The position numbers were made by a program, and so were the translations under genes. Positions 6,691-15,796 of a DNA stretch of 30,115 bases are shown piece after piece. Source of the stretch: Agrobacterium fabrum (GTDB lineage Bacteria > Pseudomonadota > Alphaproteobacteria > Rhizobiales > Rhizobiaceae); contig QFOL01000017.1 of NCBI GenBank assembly GCA_003241215.1, forward strand, positions 1 through 30,115, given 5' to 3'. The notes below the pieces were generated by a model that was given only the letters and a program-made list of their open reading frames with translations, did not search any database and was not told where the DNA came from. Position 1 is the stretch's first letter. Each line of letters begins with the position of its first letter.

Positions 6691-9600
6691 ATGTTCAAGA
6701 AAGTCCTCATCGCCAATCGTGGCGAAATCGCCGTCCGCATCATCAGGACGCTGCGGGACATGGGTATTGCCTCCGTTGCGGTCTATTCCGATGCCGACCG
6801 CTTCGCCAGGGCGGCATTGACGGCCGACGAAGCGATACGCCTCGGGCCGGCGCCCTCCGCAGAAAGTTATCTCGATGTCGAAGCGGTGATTGCCGCCTGC
6901 AAAAAGACGGGGGCGGAAGCGGTCCATCCCGGTTATGGCTTTCTTTCCGAAAATATCGGCTTTGCCGAAAGGCTGGCGGCCGAAGGCATCGTCTTCATCG
7001 GCCCGACACCGGAAAACATCGCCGATTTCGGCCTGAAGCACACCGCCCGGGAACTGGCGCAGAAAAGCGGTGTGCCGCTGCTTCCGGGCTCCGGGCTGCT
7101 TGGTTCGGTCAAAGAGGCGCTCGCCGCCGCGGAAGCCGTCGGTTATCCGGTCATGCTGAAATCCACCGCCGGCGGCGGTGGCATCGGCATGCAGCTCTGC
7201 GTCCACGACGCCGCGCTGAAAGCGGCCTTCGAGAGCGTGCAGCGCACGGCGAAAGCGAGCTTTGGCGACGCCCGCGTCTATCTGGAACGGTTCGTGGCGA
7301 AGGCCCGCCATGTCGAGGTGCAGATATTCGGCGACGGCAAGGGACGGGTGATCGCACTTGGCGAACGCGACTGCTCGCTTCAGCGCCGCAACCAGAAGGT
7401 CATCGAGGAAACACCCGCCCCCGGGCTTTCCGATGCGGTTCGGGCGCGCCTGCACGCGGCGGCCGTCTCGCTCGGAAAACAGGTGAATTATCGCTCCGCC
7501 GGCACGGTCGAGTTCATTTATGATCCGGCCCGCGAGGAATTCTATTTCCTGGAGGTCAATACGAGGCTGCAGGTGGAGCACCCGGTGACCGAAGCCGTCT
7601 TCGGCATCGATCTGGTGGAATGGATGATCCGTCAGGCCGCCGGCGACGATGTCCTGGCCGGTGCAGAACAGCTGGTACCGAAGGGCGCGGCCATCGAGGC
7701 GCGTGTCTATGCGGAAATGCCGCATGCCGATTTTCGCCCGAGCGCCGGTCTTCTGACCGAGGTGGTTTTTCCCGAAGACGCTCGGGTCGATGGCTGGATA
7801 GAGACCGGCACGGAAGTAACGCCTTTTTACGATCCCATGCTGGCCAAGATCATCGTCACGGGTGCGGATCGCAGCGCGGCAATCGCCAGTCTCGGCGCCG
7901 CCCTGTCGCACACCGCGATTTCAGGCATCGAGACCAACCTCGACTATCTCAGGGCGATTGCCGGCTCCAGTCTTTTCCGCACCGGCAATGTCGCAACCAC
8001 GGCGCTGAAGGATTTTCCCTTCGTGCCGGATGTCGTCGAGGTCATTGCACCGGGAGCGCAATCGAGCCTTCAGGAACTGCCTGGCCGTCTCGGCCTGTGG
8101 CATGTCGGGGTGCCGCCGAGCGGGCCGATGGACGAACGTTCCTTCCGTCATGCGAACCGGCTGGTCGGCAATCACGACCACACCGCGGCTCTGGAAATCA
8201 CCGTTTCCGGGCCGGTGCTCAAGTTCTTTGCGGATGTGACGGTGGCGCTTGCCGGCGCGGAAATGCCGATGACGTGCGACGGCGAACCCGTTCCGCATAA
8301 CACCCCTGTCACGGTCAGGGCCGGGCAGACGCTTACCATCGGCCAGATCGGCGGTGCGGGGCAGCGGGCCTATCTCGCGGTAGCCGGCGGTTTTGACGCG
8401 CCGGTCGTGCTCGGCTCCCGCGCCACTTTCGGGCTTGGTCAGTTCGGCGGCAACGCCACCGGCGCCTTGCGCGCCGGCCACGTTCTTCGCCTCGCCCGCG
8501 CGCGCCAAACCGATGCGAAAGCCGCCTCCGAACCTGCCGACCTGACTCGCGAATGGTCGGTGGGCGTGCTCTACGGCCCCCATGGCGCACCGGATTTTTT
8601 CCTTGAGGACGATATCGAGACCCTGTTTGCGACCGAATATGAGGTGCATTTCAATTCGGCCCGCACGGGTGTACGCCTCATCGGGCCCGCGCCGAAATGG
8701 GCGCGCGAGGACGGCGGGGAAGCCGGGCTTCACCCCTCGAACCTCCATGACAATGCCTATGCCATCGGCGCCATCGATTTTACCGGCGACATGCCGATCA
8801 TTCTCGGGCCGGATGGCCCGTCCCTCGGCGGCTTCGTTTGCCCGGCGGTGATTGCCGCGGATGAGCAATGGAAGATGGGACAGTTCAAACCGGGCGACAA
8901 AATCCGCTTTCATCCGGTTGCGCGGGCGGCAGATCCCATTGCCGGCCCCATCGTCAAACGCATTGGCGACAATGCCGGCTCTCCTATTCTCGGCCATCGC
9001 GATGACGGCGAGGTTCCGGTCGTTTATCGCCGGCAGGGCGACGACAATCTGCTTGTCGAATATGGGCCGATGCAGCTCGATGTCAGCCTGCGCCTGCGCA
9101 GCCATCTTTTGATGCAGGCGGTGCGGGAAGCCGGCGTTCCCGGCCTGATGGACCTGACCCCCGGTATCCGCTCGCTGCAAATTCACTACGATGGATCGCA
9201 TGTGACGCGTGGCCGGTTGCTCGGCCTTCTTTCCGAAATCGAAAGCGGCATGCCTTCCGTTCACTCGGTGAAGGTGCCGAGCCGCACCGTCTGGCTGCCG
9301 CTGTCATGGGACGATCCGGATGCGGCGCTGGCGATGCGAAAATATCAGGAACTGGTGCGCCCCAATGCGCCCTGGTGCCCCTCGAACATTGAATTCATCC
9401 GCCGCATCAACGGTCTGGATGACGAACAGGCGGTGAAAGACAAAATCTTCAACGCCTCCTATCTCGTCATGGGGCTTGGCGATGTCTATCTCGGCGCCCC
9501 GGTTGCCACGCCGCTCGACCCGCGCCATCGCCTCGTCACGACAAAATATAATCCGGCGCGCACCTGGACGCCGGAAAACGCCGTCGGCATCGGCGGCGCC

Positions 9601-10227
9601 TATATGTGCATCTACGGCATGGAGGGGCCGGGCGGTTATCAGCTCTTCGGGCGCACCATCCAGATGTGGAATACGTGGCGACAAACGCCGGTCTTCGGCA
9701 AGGACAAACCCTGGCTGCTCGATTTCTTCGATCAGGTCCGTTTCTTTCCCGTCAGCCACGGCGAATTGACCGAAGCCCGCGCCGCCTTTCCCCATGGGGG
9801 TTATCCCGTCCGTATCGAAGAGGGCGAGTTTTCCTATGCGAATTACGAGGCGGAGCTTCAGAAGAATGCCGCCGCAATCGGCGCATTCAAGGCGGGCCAG
9901 CAGGCCGCCTTCGAGGCGGAACGCCAACGCTGGAAAGATCAGGGGCTCGACAGTTTCGTTGTCGATGAAGGCGTCGGTCCCGGCCTCGGGGGCGATATTC
10001 CCGACGGCTGCTTCGGCATTGAAAGCGCCGTGCCGGGCAATGTCTGGAAAGTGCTGGTGGAAAAAGGGCAGAAGGTGGCGGCCGGCGAAACGCTCGCCAT
10101 CATCGAATCCATGAAGATGGAAATCACCGTCAACGCGCACGCCGCGGGCAAGGTGCGCGATCTCCGCGCCGGGCCGGGCCGCAATGTCAGGGCCGGCGAC
10201 GTGCTGGTCGTTCTGGAGGCCATGTAA
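6691..10227 (+). CDS. Biotin-dependent guanidine carboxylase (formerly annotated urea carboxylase)
   Basis: Full-length 1178-aa single-chain carboxylase. Residues 1-450 are the biotin carboxylase: FKKVLIANRGEIAVRIIR, the ATP-grasp glycine loop KSTAGGGGIGMQ and EVNTRLQVEHPVTE. Residues about 455-770 are the AHS2/KipA-like half of the carboxyltransferase (SLQELPGRLGLWHVGVPPSGPMDERSF). Residues about 775-870 are the AHS1/KipI-like half (YRRQGDDNLLVEYGPMQLDV). The C-terminal biotinyl domain carries ESMKMEI with biotin acceptor Lys1142. The reaction is ATP plus bicarbonate plus guanidine to carboxyguanidine. Guanidine rather than urea is assigned because the operon opens with a guanidine riboswitch and encodes both carboxyguanidine deiminase subunits; some urea activity is possible. 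GGGGAGGAG precedes ATG 6691, and the stop overlaps the next start. Confidence 0.92.
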   Translation: MFKKVLIANRGEIAVRIIRTLRDMGIASVAVYSDADRFARAALTADEAIRLGPAPSAESYLDVEAVIAACKKTGAEAVHPGYGFLSENIGFAERLAAEGIVFIGPTPENIADFGLKHTARELAQKSGVPLLPGSGLLGSVKEALAAAEAVGYPVMLKSTAGGGGIGMQLCVHDAALKAAFESVQRTAKASFGDARVYLERFVAKARHVEVQIFGDGKGRVIALGERDCSLQRRNQKVIEETPAPGLSDAVRARLHAAAVSLGKQVNYRSAGTVEFIYDPAREEFYFLEVNTRLQVEHPVTEAVFGIDLVEWMIRQAAGDDVLAGAEQLVPKGAAIEARVYAEMPHADFRPSAGLLTEVVFPEDARVDGWIETGTEVTPFYDPMLAKIIVTGADRSAAIASLGAALSHTAISGIETNLDYLRAIAGSSLFRTGNVATTALKDFPFVPDVVEVIAPGAQSSLQELPGRLGLWHVGVPPSGPMDERSFRHANRLVGNHDHTAALEITVSGPVLKFFADVTVALAGAEMPMTCDGEPVPHNTPVTVRAGQTLTIGQIGGAGQRAYLAVAGGFDAPVVLGSRATFGLGQFGGNATGALRAGHVLRLARARQTDAKAASEPADLTREWSVGVLYGPHGAPDFFLEDDIETLFATEYEVHFNSARTGVRLIGPAPKWAREDGGEAGLHPSNLHDNAYAIGAIDFTGDMPIILGPDGPSLGGFVCPAVIAADEQWKMGQFKPGDKIRFHPVARAADPIAGPIVKRIGDNAGSPILGHRDDGEVPVVYRRQGDDNLLVEYGPMQLDVSLRLRSHLLMQAVREAGVPGLMDLTPGIRSLQIHYDGSHVTRGRLLGLLSEIESGMPSVHSVKVPSRTVWLPLSWDDPDAALAMRKYQELVRPNAPWCPSNIEFIRRINGLDDEQAVKDKIFNASYLVMGLGDVYLGAPVATPLDPRHRLVTTKYNPARTWTPENAVGIGGAYMCIYGMEGPGGYQLFGRTIQMWNTWRQTPVFGKDKPWLLDFFDQVRFFPVSHGELTEARAAFPHGGYPVRIEEGEFSYANYEAELQKNAAAIGAFKAGQQAAFEAERQRWKDQGLDSFVVDEGVGPGLGGDIPDGCFGIESAVPGNVWKVLVEKGQKVAAGETLAIIESMKMEITVNAHAAGKVRDLRAGPGRNVRAGDVLVVLEAM

Positions 10228-12053
10228 TGTTGCCGATCATTCTCGATATCGCGTCGCTGAAAGATGCCTATGCAAAGGGGCTGAGCCCGCTCGATCTCGT
10301 CGAGGCGATAATTCGCCGCATCGACGCATCGGACGATCCGGCGATCTTCATAACGAAGACGCCGGGCGAATATCTGCGCGCCGCCGCCAGCGACCTTCTG
10401 GCCCGTGCGCCAAAGGCCAACAGCCTGCCGCTGTGGGGCGTGCCTTTTGCCGTCAAGGACAATATCGACGTTGCCGGCCTGCCGACAACGGCCGCCTGCC
10501 CGGCTTTTGCCTATCTGCCGCAACAGGATGCGACCGTCATCGCCCGGCTGAAGGCCGCGGGTGCAATCGTCATCGGCAAGACCAATCTCGACCAGTTCGC
10601 CACCGGGCTGAACGGCACACGCTCGCCGCACGGCGCGCCGCGATCGGTGTTCGACAGGGCCTATGTGTCGGGAGGCTCCTCCTCCGGCTCCGCCGTGGCG
10701 GTGGCGTCTGGTCTTGCCAGTTTCGCGCTCGGCACGGATACGGCCGGCTCCGGCCGCGTGCCGGCCGCCTTCAACAATATTGTCGGCATCAAGCCGACAC
10801 CCGGACTGGTGCCGAATGTCGGTGTCGTACCCGCATGCCGTTCGGTGGACGTCGTGACCGTCTTTTCCGCCACGGTGGGCGACGGCGTGGCCGTGCGCAG
10901 GGTCATGGAGGGTTATGACCCCGCCGATCCCTTCTCGCGCAGGGCAAAACCGGCCGCCCTGCCGGCTGCCGGGCTGCGCATTGGTGTGCTTGAACCCGGG
11001 GAACAGGAATTTTTCGGCAATGCCGCTTTCGAGGCGCTCTATGACGCGGCTATCGAAAAAGCGGAAATGCTCGGCGCAGAGATCGTCCCCTTCGATTATG
11101 CGCCGTTCCGTCAGGCCGCCGAGCTGCTCTATAACGGCCCATGGGTGGCCGAGCGTCTGGCGGCGGTGAAGCATTTCCTGGCGACCAATGCCGGCGATTT
11201 CGATCCCACCGTAAGGGCAATCATCGAAGGAGCAAGGCGATACGATGCCGTCGACGCCTTCGAGGGACTATACGGGCTTGAGACGCTTCGCCAGAAGGCA
11301 TCAGCGGAATGGGCGAAAGCCGATGTGTTGATGTTGCCGACATCGCCGACCACCTACACGGTGGAGGAGATGCGCGCGGACCCGATCGCGAAGAACGGCC
11401 ATTTCGGGCGATATACCAATTTCGCCAATCTGTTCGGTTATGCGGCCATCGCTGTTCCCGCGGGCTTCGATATCGCGGATCATCTGCCTGCGGGTGTCAC
11501 CCTGTTCGGCCCGGCCTTTTCCGACGATGCGCTGGCGCCATTTGCCGATATGCTGCACCGCGCATTGCAGCCCGGCATGGGCAAGGACCGCAAGGCTGCC
11601 TTGCCGGAAGCTTCGAAAGTAGCGGATAGCGATGACGGGCTGGTGCCGATTGTCGTTGTCGGCGCCCATCTCACCGGCATGCCGCTCAATCACGAACTCA
11701 CGGGCCCCGGCGGCAGGCTGATGAAATCCTGCCGCACGGCCGGCGACTACCGGCTGTTCGTCTTGCCGAATACCGTTCCACCGAAACCCGGCCTGCTGCG
11801 GGAGCCCGGCTTTAAAGGCGCGGGGCTGGAGGTGGAGGTCTGGAGGGTGACGCCCGAGACCTTCGGACGTTTCGTGCAGAACATTCCCGCCCCGCTCGGC
11901 ATCGGCAAGGTGACGCTGGACGACGGGTCGCAAATCTCCGGCTTCCTGTGTGAATCCTATGCGCTCAGGGACGCCGTGGAAGTGACGGGTCTTGGCGGTT
12001 GGCGCGCCTATATCCGCTCAATCAAAGATGAAGAAGGGAAAAGCCATGCGTAA
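10227..12053 (+). CDS. atzF: Allophanate hydrolase
   Basis: 608 aa. The N-terminal amidase-signature domain (residues 1 to about 440) has the full Ser-cisSer-Lys triad: Lys77 in PFAVKDNIDVAG, Ser151 in GGSSSGSAVA and Ser175 in TDTAGSGRVPAAFN. The C-terminal domain (about 470-608) is the allophanate-hydrolase-specific part, with VVGAHLTGMPLNHELTGPGG and GFLCESYALRDAVEVTGLGGWRAYI. It hydrolyses allophanate, ultimately giving two ammonia and two CO2, the last step of guanidine breakdown in the cytoplasm. The start ATG overlaps the carboxylase stop (TAATG). Length and order match known guanidine operons. No obvious terminator follows. Confidence 0.94.
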   Translation: MLPIILDIASLKDAYAKGLSPLDLVEAIIRRIDASDDPAIFITKTPGEYLRAAASDLLARAPKANSLPLWGVPFAVKDNIDVAGLPTTAACPAFAYLPQQDATVIARLKAAGAIVIGKTNLDQFATGLNGTRSPHGAPRSVFDRAYVSGGSSSGSAVAVASGLASFALGTDTAGSGRVPAAFNNIVGIKPTPGLVPNVGVVPACRSVDVVTVFSATVGDGVAVRRVMEGYDPADPFSRRAKPAALPAAGLRIGVLEPGEQEFFGNAAFEALYDAAIEKAEMLGAEIVPFDYAPFRQAAELLYNGPWVAERLAAVKHFLATNAGDFDPTVRAIIEGARRYDAVDAFEGLYGLETLRQKASAEWAKADVLMLPTSPTTYTVEEMRADPIAKNGHFGRYTNFANLFGYAAIAVPAGFDIADHLPAGVTLFGPAFSDDALAPFADMLHRALQPGMGKDRKAALPEASKVADSDDGLVPIVVVGAHLTGMPLNHELTGPGGRLMKSCRTAGDYRLFVLPNTVPPKPGLLREPGFKGAGLEVEVWRVTPETFGRFVQNIPAPLGIGKVTLDDGSQISGFLCESYALRDAVEVTGLGGWRAYIRSIKDEEGKSHA

Positions 12054-12164
12054 CATTTTCTCAAAATATACGGGCCTCATACGGCGAGGAATGGTGATGC
12101 TTTTGACCGCGAGAGCCGGAATGTATTGGGGCGGAGGACACCGAAACGGCTAAGCCGGCCTGCG

Positions 12165-12205
12165 CGATCGGGCTGTTCAGCATGCAATGCGCTTGAGCCC
12201 GATCG
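12165..12205. repeat. Long palindrome between convergent genes (possible dispersed intergenic repeat)
   Basis: CGATCGGGCT (12165-12174) is the exact inverse complement of AGCCCGATCG (12196-12205) across 21 nt. It lies in the 275-bp gap (12054-12328) between the allophanate hydrolase gene and the convergent LysR gene. Neither strand shows a T run, so it is a poor intrinsic terminator. The gap otherwise holds only a 71-codon minus-strand frame without family features. A repeated extragenic palindrome is a reasonable guess but needs a genome-wide copy count. Confidence 0.4.
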
Positions 12206-12328
12206 TCGCCATGAGGCTTAGTTAGCGGTAGGTCTGGCAGGCCGCATAAGCGGCGCAGCTGGCATTTTACGATCAATCACGAAACCCAACTATACCGGCT
12301 CACATCCGGGCCGCAAAAAGCCGCCGTT

Positions 12329-13180
12329 TCAAGGTGATCGAAAAGCGCGCGTGATCCGTCGAAGCACGGCGTTCGCGTGGTCGCCGGTGACCGTGGAAAT
12401 CATCACGACATCCAGTTTCGGCAACCCGGGCAGCACCTCGCCGCTCACTTCCCGCACGCCGGCGGGAGCCGCGCTTTGCGCCAGAAGCGCAACGCCGATT
12501 CCGGCTTCGGCAGCCGCGCCCACCGCCGTTGCGCCGGTCCCGACAAACGCCTCATGCCAGGAGATGTCTGCGGCATCCAGCGCGCGAAGGGCCATGGCCC
12601 GCAAATTGCAGGGTTCCGGCTGCAGCACAAGGGGTACGGATCGGCCTGGAGAGAGATCGAAATCCGCGCTGCAGTACCAGCCAAAGCTCTCCTGAAACAG
12701 CAGCTCGCCATCCCGACGGATATCGTCATGCCGCAACACCACAATCGCATCGAGGTCTCCGGCATCGTAGAGTTCAAGCAGCGTCCTTGTGCCGGCGGTT
12801 CGAAGATGAAGCGTAACGCCCGTCTCGCGCTCGCTGACCACCCGGAGTATCCGAGGCAGGTCCGCCCCGATCAGATGATGGGTGACACCGATCGCCAGAC
12901 GCGTCGGCTCCTGCCCAAAGACATCGAGCGCGCGACGGCCGGCGGCGACATAGGCGCGTGCCGGTTCCAGAAAGCGTTCGCCGGCAGCCGTCAATCGCAC
13001 GCGGCGCGGCGTTCGCTCAAGCAGACGATGCCCCAGCATCTCCTCAAGCCGGCGCAGGCGCAGGGAAATGGCCGCCTGCGTCGTATTCATCACGCCTGCA
13101 ACCCGCGTGAACGACTGCAATTCGGCAACAAGAAGAAAGGCCTCGACGGCCTCGGAATCCAGTGAACGCATGGCTTTCAT
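12329..13180 (-). CDS. LysR-family transcriptional regulator
   Basis: 283 aa. The winged HTH is near residues 8-65 (AVEAFLLVAELQSFTRVAGVMNTTQAAISLRLRRLEEMLGHRLLERTPRRVRLTAAG, read in segments), followed by a linker helix and the two-lobed effector domain (VTLHLRTAGTRTLLELYDAGDLDAIVVL; AAEAGIGVALLAQSA). It is slightly short for the family but complete. Two starts are possible, Met1 at 13180 and Met4 at 13171; neither has a strong ribosome site. A palindromic LysR-type box (13179-13193) overlaps the first start, so the later start and autoregulation are attractive. It is transcribed away from the MFS gene at 13271, its likely target. The effector is unknown. Confidence 0.9.
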   Translation of the reverse strand: MKAMRSLDSEAVEAFLLVAELQSFTRVAGVMNTTQAAISLRLRRLEEMLGHRLLERTPRRVRLTAAGERFLEPARAYVAAGRRALDVFGQEPTRLAIGVTHHLIGADLPRILRVVSERETGVTLHLRTAGTRTLLELYDAGDLDAIVVLRHDDIRRDGELLFQESFGWYCSADFDLSPGRSVPLVLQPEPCNLRAMALRALDAADISWHEAFVGTGATAVGAAAEAGIGVALLAQSAAPAGVREVSGEVLPGLPKLDVVMISTVTGDHANAVLRRITRAFRSP

Positions 13181-13193
13181 AACAAGCTGTTAT
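13179..13193. promoter_or_regulatory. Candidate LysR operator (T-N11-A palindrome)
   Basis: ATAACA-AGC-TGTTAT is a perfect 6-bp dyad with the T-N11-A signature of LysR boxes. It lies at the start of the LysR gene and in the divergent region before the MFS gene, where such regulators normally bind. Confidence 0.5.
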
Positions 13194-13270
13194 CGCTGAA
13201 ACTTGCAAGCCCTGAATTCTATCGGCTCCGCAGCAGGGTTATTGCAGGAGACCCTCGACAGGAGCTTTTC

Positions 13271-14527
13271 GTGCCGCCACAGATATCTTCCGCCTCGCCT
13301 CGCCCCGCACCTGCCGCCGACCACAAAATCTGGGCGGTCCTTGCCGTTGCGGTTGGAACACAAACCGCAGGCTCATTCGTATCCCAGGGAATTTACATTC
13401 TCGTGCCCTTCTGGCGGGAAGCATTCGGCGTTTCCCTTGCATCTGCCTCGCTTGCCGTCACTGTCATGAACGGTGTCCAGATCGCCACGATGTTCACGCT
13501 CGGGCGCGCCATCGACATGCACGGCGAAAGGCGCATCGTCGGCATCGCCATGCTCGGCATGGCGATTGCCATGGCCTGCGCGGCGGCATTCGCAAACAGC
13601 CTGCCCGCGCTGCTTGCCTGCATCGCATTTCTGGGCGGCACCTACGCAGCCGTGCAACCCGGCGGCACACGGGCGATCATGCGCTGGTTTCCGCCCGAAA
13701 AACGCGGCATTGCGACGGGGTTCCGGCAGGCCGCCGTTCCCTTCGGGACAATGATTGCGGCCGCTCTCCTGCCGCTCTTGGCTGTCCGTTACGGGTGGCA
13801 CGCCGCAGCCTGGCTCTGCGCCGGTGTTTCCATCGCCGGCGCCGCACTCTTCTGGGGACTTTATCGCGAGGGAAGCGACATCGCCGCCAAAACCGAGCGG
13901 CCGCTTCCTTTGGCAAAACTCATCCGCACGGTCGGGCAGGACCGCAGCTTCTGGCCGGTATTGCGGCTTGGTATCGCCATGTCCGCCTTTCAATTCACCC
14001 TCACGGCTCATGTCATCGGCTTCATGGCCGATGGGCTGGGACTTGGCCTTTTTGCCGCTTCCTCGATGTTCGCCGTCACACAGCTTGCGGGCATTCCGGG
14101 CCGCATTCTGCTGCCGTGGATCAGCGACCGTTTCCGGCCCGGCCTGCGTGGTCAATCGTTCGGCCTGGTATCCATCATAGCCGCCGGCGTCGCCACAATC
14201 CTTGCGGCCCTCCCCGTCGGCACGCCGCTACCGGTGATGCTCTTCCTGCTTGTCGTGCTGGGGTTATTCGGGATCGGCTGGTTTCCGCTTTACCTCCTGC
14301 AGATCGCGGAGAGCGCACCGAAAGGGTCGATAGCCTCCACGATCGCCTTTGCATCAACGGTCTGTTTGGCGGTCATGGCACTGGGTCCTTACATATTCGG
14401 GCTTCTGGTCGATCATTTTGGTTATGGAGCAGCATGGTCGGCATTGATCCTGCCGGTGCTCCTGGCGGCGCTGCCTCTGGCAATCCCGTCCCCGCGCCTC
14501 CCGGGAGCTAGAATTGACCGGCAATGA
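13271..14527 (+). CDS. MFS transporter
   Basis: 418-aa inner-membrane protein with about 12 hydrophobic helices. The loop between helices 2 and 3 has the MFS pattern GRAIDMHGERRIVGIAMLG. The PGGTRAIMRWFPPEKRGIATGFRQAAVPFG stretch around helices 4-5 is typical of the CynX/NimT and OPA-like MFS groups that carry organic anions. It starts with GTG at 13271, preceded by AGGAG at 13259-13263. It is divergent from a LysR gene that probably controls it. The substrate cannot be told from sequence; being adjacent to the guanidine operon is weak evidence for nitrogen-compound traffic. Confidence 0.88.
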   Translation: MPPQISSASPRPAPAADHKIWAVLAVAVGTQTAGSFVSQGIYILVPFWREAFGVSLASASLAVTVMNGVQIATMFTLGRAIDMHGERRIVGIAMLGMAIAMACAAAFANSLPALLACIAFLGGTYAAVQPGGTRAIMRWFPPEKRGIATGFRQAAVPFGTMIAAALLPLLAVRYGWHAAAWLCAGVSIAGAALFWGLYREGSDIAAKTERPLPLAKLIRTVGQDRSFWPVLRLGIAMSAFQFTLTAHVIGFMADGLGLGLFAASSMFAVTQLAGIPGRILLPWISDRFRPGLRGQSFGLVSIIAAGVATILAALPVGTPLPVMLFLLVVLGLFGIGWFPLYLLQIAESAPKGSIASTIAFASTVCLAVMALGPYIFGLLVDHFGYGAAWSALILPVLLAALPLAIPSPRLPGARIDRQ

Positions 14528-14758
14528 AACAGGACGGCGCCGCTGGGCTCAGTGGTGATATGGGGGCTTGCGGAATCCATTATGCTTTTTCATTCCGATC
14601 TCGGGTGGCGTAAAAAAGAGGTCCACCCCGCCCAAGCGAGCCGTCATTGGCTTTGATCGAGAAACGGAACCCGTTCGGGCATCGAGATATTCCATTAAAT
14701 ACAACGGCGTGCAATAGTCCGCCGGTTCGTTCTCGTCATAACAAGGCAAGAGACTGGT

Positions 14759-15796
14759 ATGCTCAGATTTCTGACGGTCCTGTCATTCACAATTCTCGGT
14801 GTTCTGGCGACCGATGCGCAGGCGCGCATGATTACCGACGCCGCAGGCCGCAAGGTCGAAATCCCCGACAGGATCGGCCGCGTGCTGCCCGCCGGTCCGC
14901 CGGCATCCATCCTGGTTTACACGCTGGCGCCGGAAAAGCTGACAGGATGGGTGAGATCGCCCAGCGACGAGGAGAAGGCCTATCTGCTTCCGTCCGTTCG
15001 CGACCTCCCGACCTATGGGCGGCTGACCGGAAAAGGCGGGACGGCGAACATGGAAGCGGTGCTGGCCGCCAAACCAGACATCATCCTCGACGTTGGAACC
15101 GTGGATGCTACCTACGCCTCGCTTGCCGACAAGGTTCAGGCCCAGACCGGCATCCCCTACGTGCTGGTCGACGGTAGTTTCGCCAAATCCGGCGAGACGC
15201 TGCGGCAGATCGGCGATCTGCTGGGGGTCGAAGAGCGGGCCAAGATGCTCGCAGACTATTCCGATGCCACCATCAAGAGGCTGAACGACAAGCTCGGGGC
15301 GGTCCCGACGACCAGGCGTCCGAAAGTCTATTATGGACGCGGTCCGGAAGGATTGGAGACCGGCCTCTCCGGGTCGATCAATCTGGAAATCCTTGAGGCG
15401 GCCGGCGCGACCAATGTTGCAGCCGCGGCGGGCACCGGCGGGCTGACCCAGGTTTCGCTGGAACAGATCCTGTCCTGGAATCCCGACACAATCCTCGCTG
15501 CCAGCGGCAAGTTCGCAAGGACCGTCAAGAGCGATCCTCTTTGGGCCAATATCGACGCCGTCAAAAACAAGCGTGTTTTCGTGGCGCCGTCTCTGCCTTT
15601 CGGCTGGTTCGATTCACCGCCTGGCATCAACCGGCTGATCGGTATCGCCTGGCTGGAGAAGCTTTTCTATCCGGCGACGTTTTCCGAAGATCTCTCGGCA
15701 GAGGTTCGCGTATTCTACAAGCTGTTCTATCAGGTCGCTCTCACCGACGACCAGGTGACGGCGCTGTTGAAGGGCGCCTTGACGGAATCGCAATGA
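14759..15796 (+). CDS. ABC transporter substrate-binding protein, class III (BtuF/FepB/MolA fold)
   Basis: 345 aa with a signal peptide (residues 1-22, site near AQA-RMITD). It has the opening typical of this class (ITDAAGRKVEIPDRIGRVLPAGPPASILVYTLAP) and two lobes joined by a long helix, with NMEAVLAAKPDIILDVG in lobe 1 and LTQVSLEQILSWNPDTILAA in lobe 2. Such receptors bind ferric siderophores, haem, cobalamin or, in the MolA branch, molybdate/tungstate. The neighbouring Mop protein favours molybdate or tungstate, but this is inference; the aromatic GWFDSPPGINRLIG loop is common to several branches. It is the first gene of a coupled operon, and the 231 bp before it (14528-14758) contains no clear gene. 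Confidence 0.88.
   Translation: MLRFLTVLSFTILGVLATDAQARMITDAAGRKVEIPDRIGRVLPAGPPASILVYTLAPEKLTGWVRSPSDEEKAYLLPSVRDLPTYGRLTGKGGTANMEAVLAAKPDIILDVGTVDATYASLADKVQAQTGIPYVLVDGSFAKSGETLRQIGDLLGVEERAKMLADYSDATIKRLNDKLGAVPTTRRPKVYYGRGPEGLETGLSGSINLEILEAAGATNVAAAAGTGGLTQVSLEQILSWNPDTILAASGKFARTVKSDPLWANIDAVKNKRVFVAPSLPFGWFDSPPGINRLIGIAWLEKLFYPATFSEDLSAEVRVFYKLFYQVALTDDQVTALLKGALTESQ

Noticed and set aside
12061..12276. 71-codon minus-strand open frame between atzF and the LysR gene
   Set aside because: It lies across the long palindrome, has no recognisable domain or good ribosome site, and reads like translated non-coding DNA.
14549..14749. 66-codon minus-strand open frame before the class III importer
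   Set aside because: No ribosome site, no family features, and it covers the expected promoter region of the importer operon.
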